DNA from: Planctomycetaceae bacterium
Lineage (GTDB): Bacteria > Planctomycetota > Planctomycetia > Planctomycetales > Planctomycetaceae
Assembly (NCBI GenBank): GCA_015485495.1
Contig: WFTL01000050.1
Span: 1-63,530, forward strand
Direction of reading: 5' to 3'
Length of the DNA: 63,530 nucleotides
The translations under genes and the position numbers were made by a program. Shown here piece by piece: positions 57,630 through 63,530 of this stretch. How positions within the stretch are numbered: position 1 is the first letter of the stretch; each line of letters opens with the position of its first letter. A model generated the notes under the pieces. It ran no database searches. It was not told the origin of the DNA and saw only the letters and a list, made by a program, of their open reading frames with translations.

Positions 57630-58643
57630 TCAGCGGGCCGCGTCCGGTGTCCTGTCGTCGCGGCTGCCGGCATCCTGCAGAGTTCTCAGGTGCAGCTCGA
57701 CACAGTCCGCCAGACGCTCCAGGTGATACCCCCCTTCCAGCACACTGACGACGCGGCCTTCCGCGTGGATGTCCGCGATCTGCTGCACCAGCCTGGTGAG
57801 CGTTTCGTAGTCTTCCGTTTCCAGTCCCAGGGATCCGATGGGATCCTGGGCATGAGCATCGAACCCGGCACTGACCAGCACCAGTTCCGGGCGGCAGCGA
57901 TCCGCAAAATCCGTCAGTTCCTTTTCGACCGCTGCCAGATAGTCCCGGCGGGAAATTCCGAATCGCAGCGGCAGATTGCAGACCGTCCCCAGGCCGGCAC
58001 CGCACCCGGTTTCAGAACGAGCGCCCGTTCCCGGATAGAACGGCGCGCGGTGCACCGAAAAGAACCAGATCGCACCGTCTCCGTAAACGGCATCCTGAGT
58101 CCCGTTTCCGTGATGCACGTCCCAGTCCACAATGAGCACGCGGGACAGGGACTGGTCCCGAATGGCGGTCTTCGCGGCAATGGCCACACTGCTGAGCAGA
58201 CAGAAACCCATGGGACGATCCCGCAAAGCATGGTGTCCCGGTGGCCGATTCAGGCACAGCATCTGCCGGTGCGTGCCCGTGACGGCTTCGCGGACTCCGT
58301 CGATCACTCCTCCCACAGCATACCGAGCCGCCTCGAACGACTTTCGGCTCATGACGGTATCCGCTTCCACACGGCCTCCGCCGGATGCCGCCCAGGCCTC
58401 GAGCTGTTCCAGAAGGGACCGGCTGTGACACAGCAGAATCTGTTCATCGGTCGCCCGAACAGGCGAACAGAGCGTCACGTTCTGAAGCAGTCCCGTTTCC
58501 TGCAGCCGCGCCCGGATGGAATGCAGCCGGGCAGCGCATTCCGGATGGTCGCCGGTGTCATGAGCCAGAAAGATGTCATCTGTACAGACACGCACCACAG
58601 GATGTTCACCGATTGTCCGCCGGCCGTTCGGAATCGAGGGCAA
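57630..58643 (-). CDS. histone-deacetylase-fold amidohydrolase
   Basis: Class of zinc deacetylases acting on acetyl-lysine, acetylpolyamines or acetoin-related substrates. The 337 residues show the catalytic blocks NRPPGHHALRDRPMGFCLLS (tandem His), VDWDVHHGNGTQDAVY (Asp-x-His zinc ligands), SAGFDAHAQDPIG (third ligand) and LEGGYHLERLA. By pattern it is closest to bacterial class II-like HDAC proteins. The ATG at 58643 overlaps the upstream sialidase-like gene by 38 bases. A GTG at 58598 would start eight bases after that stop and is an equally good start. Confidence 0.88.
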   Translation of the reverse strand: MPSIPNGRRTIGEHPVVRVCTDDIFLAHDTGDHPECAARLHSIRARLQETGLLQNVTLCSPVRATDEQILLCHSRSLLEQLEAWAASGGGRVEADTVMSRKSFEAARYAVGGVIDGVREAVTGTHRQMLCLNRPPGHHALRDRPMGFCLLSSVAIAAKTAIRDQSLSRVLIVDWDVHHGNGTQDAVYGDGAIWFFSVHRAPFYPGTGARSETGCGAGLGTVCNLPLRFGISRRDYLAAVEKELTDFADRCRPELVLVSAGFDAHAQDPIGSLGLETEDYETLTRLVQQIADIHAEGRVVSVLEGGYHLERLADCVELHLRTLQDAGSRDDRTPDAAR

Positions 58644-59724
58644 AAGGCCAGCGATCGCCGTCGAAATCCGTCAGCAGAAGCCGATCCGGATTCACGTTCA
58701 CATAACGAATCCGCCTCCGCTTCCAGGTGTACGTGATGTGCACCTGACCGTCCTCCGTGCGGATCGCGGCCGGATAAGAAAACTCGGCCCCTTTTTCATG
58801 TTCAAGAATGCCGGCGGCCTGCCAGTGCTTCCCGTCGCGACTGACCGCCAGATTGATCATTTCCCGACTGCGGGGCACCGTTCCCCGACGGTTCGTGTGG
58901 TTGTACACGAGCAGAAAACGGCCGTCGGACAGACGCACGGCATCGATGCCCGAATTGGGATTCGGAAGAGCGATCTCCTGGAGTTCCGACCAGGTGTCTC
59001 CATCATCGGACGATTCCGTACTCAGAATGCGTCCCTCACCGTCCTGATTGCGCATGAGCGCCTGCAGCCGACCGTCCGCATGACGCAGCAGCGTCGGCTG
59101 AATCGCTCCGAATGTCCGGCCATCGTGAATCGCCGGAATCCGGCTCCACGTACGCCCCTGATCACAGGTCCATTCGAAATGCACGCGCCAGCCGTCGAAT
59201 TCCGTACTGCTGCCGCACAGCAGCCGACCGTTGTCCAGAAGCAGCGGTTTACAGCGAACCGGACCGTCGATGTGTTCGGGCAGCCGTCGAGGATCCGTCC
59301 AGGTCTTTCCATGATCGGACGACGACATGACCATTCCCCACCACTCGCTCGGAGACGGCCCGCATTTGAAGAAAAGCAGCAGCGGACCGTCCGGATACTG
59401 AAACAGGACCGGATTCCAGGTCGGATGCCGATGAACGGTTCCGTCCGGCCGGCTGTACTGGATGCCGTTGGCCACTTCCACAGGGCGTGTCCATCCGTCC
59501 GGCGTCTGCCGCGTCACCCAGATGCCCACGTCCGGATGTTTTTCATAGGTCCCGCCGAACCAGGCGGCAACGAGTCCCTCGGAAGTCTGTTCGATGGTGG
59601 ATGCGTGGCAGGACCGTGTGGGCGGAGGATCGCCGTTGAGAAATTCCCTGTGCATCACACCAGGCAGATCCGCATGAACCCAAACAGGGGACAAAATCGC
59701 CAGAATCCAGAATCCGCACCGCAT
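58606..59724 (-). CDS. exported sialidase/BNR-repeat family protein
   Basis: A 372-residue six-bladed propeller protein with signal peptide (CGFWILAILSPVWVHA). Asp-box repeats can be seen: SSDHGKTWT, TCDQGRTWS, SSDDGDTWS and SRDGKHWQ. The N-terminal HREFL..PTRSCHASTIEQT segment and the arginine block RCKPLLLDNGRLLCGSSTEF fit the BNR_2/sialidase-like group typical of planctomycetes, which may act on complex glycans rather than sialic acid. It overlaps the HDAC-like gene downstream, so the two share a transcript. Confidence 0.85.
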   Translation of the reverse strand: MRCGFWILAILSPVWVHADLPGVMHREFLNGDPPPTRSCHASTIEQTSEGLVAAWFGGTYEKHPDVGIWVTRQTPDGWTRPVEVANGIQYSRPDGTVHRHPTWNPVLFQYPDGPLLLFFKCGPSPSEWWGMVMSSSDHGKTWTDPRRLPEHIDGPVRCKPLLLDNGRLLCGSSTEFDGWRVHFEWTCDQGRTWSRIPAIHDGRTFGAIQPTLLRHADGRLQALMRNQDGEGRILSTESSDDGDTWSELQEIALPNPNSGIDAVRLSDGRFLLVYNHTNRRGTVPRSREMINLAVSRDGKHWQAAGILEHEKGAEFSYPAAIRTEDGQVHITYTWKRRRIRYVNVNPDRLLLTDFDGDRWPFALDSERPADNR

Positions 59725-59832
59725 TGTCGTCTCACATTCGTCTGATGAAAATCGTGTTCGCCGGACAGCCCGGCCGACATCCGCCTGCCGCGCGCGGCCA
59801 CCGGACGAATCACGCGGCCGGGAATCGTCCCG

Positions 59833-60999
59833 TCACCGATCGCCGGCCTGCTGCAACCGAACCGAACCGAAGCGTTTCGACCAGGCACGGTGCTCCTCCG
59901 ACGTGGTGCACCACAGAAACGGCTGCCCGGATTCATCCATACGAACGGAAATCCCCAGCCCGTGACGACTGTTCAGCAGCCGCAGCAGACGCCAGGGAGA
60001 CAGCCGACCCGGTCGACGTGATGTTCGCAGCCGGCCGATCTCAATACCAGCGTTTTCCAAAGACTGCCGGGAAACAAAACACGGCATCTGCGTATGATCG
60101 GCAACGGCAAAAATCACGGACTCCAGCTCACTGTCGTCCAGATCCACGTGAACCGGCTTCAGCATCGCCGGGGCGGCCTGGGCCAGCGGCTGCTGCGGCT
60201 TCCAGCCGACCGGCCAGAAGTTGTCCGCTTCCGTTCCGACATCGATTTCCAGAAAAAGGCCCCGATCAGGATGTTTCAGAGGCCGGAAGCCGCAGCCGAA
60301 CCGCGCCAGAATCACGGCCAGGCCGCTCCCGCAGCTCAGCATCCCCACGTCCAGACGCTCCGAGCCCGCCACCGCACGAAACGCCCGGCGGGCCGCTTCC
60401 GGCGACCACGTCACCGTCAGTTCTGATGGCAGAGGCATCGCCTGCAGAGCGTCGGCCATACCGGTCAGCGGCACATCCTGACCGACGGGACCGCTGAGCA
60501 GCTTCAGGACGTGCCCATACTCTTCATCCGACAGCCCCCAGGTCGGCCGCTGCCGAATCGGTCCGGCGGCACCATAACGAGCCAGCTTCTCCAGCCAGCC
60601 CTCCAGTTCCGCTTCGTCCGACAATCGATACCGCCGGCCGTCGATTTCCAGACTTCCATCCCGCTTCAGAACACCGACCACCTGCACGAACTGCCCGCGC
60701 TGACGAATGCCCGCTGTCCGTCCCGGCCGCTGCGGTTCAAAGCGCACGGCCCGCCCCGTCTTCTGAAATACGCGTGTCCAGTTCTGCGTCGTGCGGACCT
60801 GAGCGGCCGGACTGTCTGAAATCAGAAGGGTCAGTTCCACACGGCACGGTGTTTCCAGCTCCGGAGTTCTCGGAAGGCCCCCCCCGTCTGATTCAAAAGC
60901 CGCGTTCGCCGGGATTCCACAAAACAGAAAAACGAACGTCACCCCCGCCGCCATCAGCCGCATCCCGTTCGGCCCCGATTCGATCGATGAACTGTCCAT
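59833..60999 (-). CDS. exported protein with STN-like C-terminal domain
   Basis: Not assigned to a named family. The ATG at 60999 gives 388 residues with a signal peptide (MRLMAAGVTFVFLFCGIPANA). A beta-rich N-terminal region (PCRVELTLLISDSPAAQVRT) and a middle domain of unknown fold follow. Residues ~300-385 resemble the secretin/TonB short N-terminal (STN) type (VHVDLDDSELESVIFAVADH, FVSRQSLENAGIEI, PWRLLRLLNSRHGLGISVRM). Planctomycetes carry many such secreted proteins of unknown role. The open frame extends to 61209 without a leader. It lies 108 bp upstream of the sialidase-like gene on the same strand. Confidence 0.6.
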   Translation of the reverse strand: MDSSSIESGPNGMRLMAAGVTFVFLFCGIPANAAFESDGGGLPRTPELETPCRVELTLLISDSPAAQVRTTQNWTRVFQKTGRAVRFEPQRPGRTAGIRQRGQFVQVVGVLKRDGSLEIDGRRYRLSDEAELEGWLEKLARYGAAGPIRQRPTWGLSDEEYGHVLKLLSGPVGQDVPLTGMADALQAMPLPSELTVTWSPEAARRAFRAVAGSERLDVGMLSCGSGLAVILARFGCGFRPLKHPDRGLFLEIDVGTEADNFWPVGWKPQQPLAQAAPAMLKPVHVDLDDSELESVIFAVADHTQMPCFVSRQSLENAGIEIGRLRTSRRPGRLSPWRLLRLLNSRHGLGISVRMDESGQPFLWCTTSEEHRAWSKRFGSVRLQQAGDR

Positions 61000-61864
61000 G
61001 ACACCATTCTGACACACCCACTCTGAACGCACCATGGGAATCGCTGCGGGACAGCGGTGCGCCGGCCACGTTCCCGCACCGAAACAGCCACCGGATTCTC
61101 CACCAGACTGTCTGCGTGCCACTCTGTCTGCCGGCAACGAAAATCCGGACCGACACGAACGTCTCATAAAACCCGAAAAAAAACAGACCCACGGGCTTGA
61201 CAGACGCACTCAGATTTCGTGTCGTATACAGGTGTTCTGACAGTGCTGTCCTCCGACCTGTTTGCGGTTTCGGGCGGTGTGTTGAGGGACTGAGGGACGT
61301 CATCTGATGACTCATCGCATTCAGAACCCTCATTTCAGATGTCGATCCCGTGCTGGTGGATGTGCCGCCCCGCGGGACGATCACACCGCGCCTGCTGCCA
61401 CGTTGCCCCCCCCGCGAATGACGGCCGTTCTTTCTGCGGCTGAACAGGTGACGCGTGTGTGCGAACATATTGAAACCGTGGGGAATCGCACGCGGGCAAA
61501 CATGATGCGGTGTGGCACACACACCCGGACGGAAGGTCTGCCCGACAGTCGGTGGCAGGACCGCAGTGTGCTTCTGAAAGCGAGGAGCGTCTGTTTCAGA
61601 ACACCAGCTTCAGAACACCAGCCGACACGTGTTCGGCGGCGAATACGGTGTATCATGACTGTGTTTATTATCCTGAGGCAAAATGTACGCCGAATGATGG
61701 TGGTACGACACCGTGTGGTACTCTCGGCAGCGCTGGCTGCAAACTGCAGAACGGGGTGTGTCGATGCAAAGCTCTGCCTGCGGTGACTGCTGGTAACTGC
61801 AGGAAGTCCGAATGTTCATGACAGTTCGTTTAGTGTTCTGCTCTTTTCCGGAAGGGGGTCAGAA
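61000..61864. other. gene-poor region, possibly acquired DNA
   Basis: An 865-bp gap. A 14-base direct repeat (TTCAGAACACCAGC, 61595-61608 and 61609-61622) is the only repeat found. A perfect TTGACA at 61197-61202 lacks a properly spaced -10. The longest open frame (61307-61786, +) has Arg/Thr-rich composition without family resemblance and is not called. Confidence 0.4.
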
Positions 61865-63025
61865 ATGTCGGGCGTTTTGCGGATCATCGCCAGTACCTGC
61901 GCCGCTGCTGCGCCGCTGATTCTGTCTGTTCTCCCGGCTGTCGCAGCCGGGCAGGAGTCCGGGCCGCCGTCGGCTGATGCGGTTGCGATGCTGCTCGAGT
62001 CACGAACTCAGTTGCTCGAGACGGTCGACAGTGTGGTTGAGATTCGCCGAACAAAAGGTCGGGACCACGACCGTTACTTCGACGATTCTGTAGTCTACGA
62101 CCGACGCGTCGCAGAGTTCTTCGGCACGCCCTTTCAGGAAAGAGAGTCCTTCACAAAGACCGACGCCGATCCTGTTCCGCCGCAGTACATGAGGATTGAA
62201 GCTGCGCCGTCCGCAGGTGCGGTCCGGATCTCAGGATTCACAGGGACACCGAACGGCCGCCTCGATAACGTCCGGTTCGTCGAGTGTTTTACAGGAACCA
62301 GGTGGGAACGATACTACCCCGACTATCATACCGGTGCCAGAATTCATCTGGGAGAGACTCAGAAGAGTCCATCACTGCTCGCGCTGTTTGGCATCGAGAT
62401 GCCGGAAGTCGGGGTCACGAAAACTCCCACGCGTATTTCCGATTTCATCCGCACGTGCGACCGCACGGGGGCACTTGCATCGGTTCGGCTCGTGGAGAAT
62501 CGTGACGGCGTGCCGGAGTCGACAGTCGAACTGGTGATGTACCTGCCCCAGCCGGATCTGCCACCCGATTTTCAGATGTATGATAAACTGACACTGGACA
62601 TCGACCTGGCACTCAACGCTGCGCCGGTACGCATTATCAGAGAATCGGTGCAGCGGAAAGGCGGTGAATACGTGGAATGTGACATGCCACGGCGGGTGGA
62701 GGCAGTGTGGAGCGACTTTGAATCGTATGAGGGAGGTGAGCTGCATCTGCCCCTGTCACTCACAATAACCGAAACGGATTCAATCGCTCATCCTCTCGAC
62801 GAAAGCGGATTCGTACCGCGGCGTGTGGATGGAAAACCAGTGATTTTCAACGGCGGCCCCCAGATCGACTACACACGAACGGACGTGCGTCTGTATGAAG
62901 TTCGTCTCGACTCGATGTCAGCCGTATCGCTCAAGGTAAACGAGCCCCTTTCTGAACCCCTGTGCATGTCCGAGTATCCGCCGGGCACGATTGTTCAGGA
63001 TGACACCAGGGCCAGCGCACACTAA
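61865..63025 (+). CDS. orphan exported protein, possibly truncated by an insertion sequence
   Basis: Not recognised. The 386 residues begin with a signal peptide (LRIIASTCAAAAPLILSVLP ... AVAAGQE) and continue as a soluble, beta-rich protein without membrane anchors. The layout is broadly like the exported protein at 35033-36187, but no clear sequence match is seen. Glu is often encoded by GAG here, whereas most genes in the window prefer GAA, hinting at a different origin. The stop codon (63023-63025) overlaps the end of the insertion-sequence remnant on the other strand, so the natural C-terminus may have been lost. Confidence 0.6.
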   Translation: MSGVLRIIASTCAAAAPLILSVLPAVAAGQESGPPSADAVAMLLESRTQLLETVDSVVEIRRTKGRDHDRYFDDSVVYDRRVAEFFGTPFQERESFTKTDADPVPPQYMRIEAAPSAGAVRISGFTGTPNGRLDNVRFVECFTGTRWERYYPDYHTGARIHLGETQKSPSLLALFGIEMPEVGVTKTPTRISDFIRTCDRTGALASVRLVENRDGVPESTVELVMYLPQPDLPPDFQMYDKLTLDIDLALNAAPVRIIRESVQRKGGEYVECDMPRRVEAVWSDFESYEGGELHLPLSLTITETDSIAHPLDESGFVPRRVDGKPVIFNGGPQIDYTRTDVRLYEVRLDSMSAVSLKVNEPLSEPLCMSEYPPGTIVQDDTRASAH

Positions 63026-63459
63026 GTCTGCTGTCCCGTAAAGACTTCCATCATGAAGTCGAAGTTCCGGCCGCACATCCTCCGTTTCATCACGAGACTC
63101 GCCCTGCCGGAATGCTGTCTGATCAGCGACAGCGTGAAACGCCGGAGCCACGCGAGATTCTCCGCAAGGTGACGGTGGCGTGTCCGCTGCGCGTCTGCCC
63201 GGTACGTCACATCCAGACTCCAGTGGCACGTGTTTTCGATACTCCAGTGGTTCCGGACCGCCCGGGCAAACTGCTTCGCGCCCAGATGCAGACTGCTGAT
63301 GAAATAACGAACTTCCGTCGTTGCCTCCTCGCCACCCGCACGATCAGAGATCACCGGACCGATCGTCCGCAGGCCCGTCCCGACTGTCCCTTCAGCGTGT
63401 TCAACCACGACATGAAGCTTCCGGATGATCTGCTCCGGCGTGTGTCGTTTTCGTTTCAT
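63022..63459 (-). pseudogene. chimeric transposase remnant (IS3-type start joined to ISAs1-type C-terminus)
   Basis: From ATG 63459 the frame reads 145 residues. The first 15 (MKRKRHTPEQIIRKL) are the typical start of an IS3-family OrfA. From about residue 35 the sequence is the C-terminal part of an ISAs1-family (H-repeat-associated) transposase: ISDRAGGEEATTEVRYFISS, AVRNHWSIENTCHWSLDVTY (with the catalytic Glu context) and FTLSLIRQHSG. The N-terminal DDE residues of ISAs1 and the whole body of IS3 OrfA/OrfB are missing, so neither element can be active. The simplest reading is one element inserted into the other, followed by deletion. Confidence 0.75.
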
Positions 63460-63530
63460 GACAGTCTCCTTGCCCGATTGGGCGCTTGAGACTCTCATAC
63501 CACCTGGACCAGTTTTTGGGGAGCATGCCA
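63460..63530 (-). mobile_element. terminal segment of an IS3-type element
   Basis: Region upstream of the OrfA-like start, ending at the window edge with TGGACCAGTTTTTGGGGAGC, which has the look of an IS3-family terminal inverted repeat. The matching other end is not in the window. Confidence 0.5.

Noticed and set aside
61197-61230. Perfect TTGACA with a TATACA downstream, as promoter of the orphan gene at 61865
   Set aside because: Spacing is 22 bases and the distance to the gene is over 600 bases; no usable -10 at 16-18 bases.
61307-61786. A 159-codon plus-strand open frame in the gene-poor end
   Set aside because: Arg/Thr-rich, no leader, domain or family pattern; other frames are equally open.

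Overview
The window reads as a chromosomal segment of a planctomycete (Planctomycetales-like). The taxonomic signals are several lineage-typical families: two DUF1559 prepilin-like proteins, two DUF1501 proteins, a DUF1549/DUF1553 protein, a Flp-like small pilin with the planctomycete arrangement, a four-ACT aspartokinase, and many secreted proteins with no obvious Shine-Dalgarno. DNA is GC-rich and genes are loosely packed, with many 100-600 bp gaps and few tight operons. There is no rRNA, CRISPR array, prophage or plasmid signature, and I found no convincing tRNA.

Layout. 1-10.4 kb, nearly all minus strand: nuoB, a SufR-like Fe-S regulator, proC, a DUF1559 protein, a Bfd-like [2Fe-2S] protein, a DUF1501 + DUF1549/DUF1553 pair, lysC and a VOC protein. 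10.4-20.1 kb: a long gap with a minus-strand terminator that has no visible gene, a small exported protein, leuB (+), a B12-binding radical SAM protein, hflK-hflC (-), a degenerate SthA-like flavoprotein (+) and an RluA-family pseudouridine synthase (-). 20.2-33.8 kb: a plus-strand information-processing block of dnaX (with an A9 slippery tract), ybaB/ebfC, recR, rpoN, a mannose-1-phosphate guanylyltransferase, nrdR and comEC. It is interrupted by a second DUF1501 protein (-) and followed by a three-domain protease/SirB1 fusion. 33.9-40.3 kb, all minus: a Flp-like pilin with its own terminator, then three paralogous receiver-ATPase proteins with an HPt protein between them, then an unrecognised secreted protein and a second DUF1559 protein. 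40.6-53.2 kb: an esterase, an MFS nucleoside-type transporter, a SWIM-SNF2 helicase, a LarA-family protein with an RND/MMPL protein behind it, an HDOD-GGDEF protein, a short-repeat region and a small bitopic protein. 53.8-61 kb: glgB, a TrhO-RluA fusion, a histone-deacetylase-fold enzyme overlapping a sialidase-like gene, and a secreted STN-like protein. 61-63.5 kb: a gene-poor, probably acquired end, with an orphan secreted protein abutting a chimera of two insertion-sequence families.

How the genes may work together. Most housekeeping genes are independent. dnaX-ybaB-recR is the familiar replication/repair group. The most system-like block is 36.3-39.5 kb: three proteins that each join a phosphorylatable receiver to an RsbW-type ATPase domain and lack a histidine-kinase dimerisation domain, plus a free phosphotransfer protein translationally coupled to one of them. 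This looks like a phosphorelay whose output is an ATPase or anti-sigma-type kinase. Other points worth checking are the dnaX frameshift site, the TrhO-RluA and protease-SirB1 fusions, the decayed SthA-like protein and the orphan terminator near 11.1 kb.
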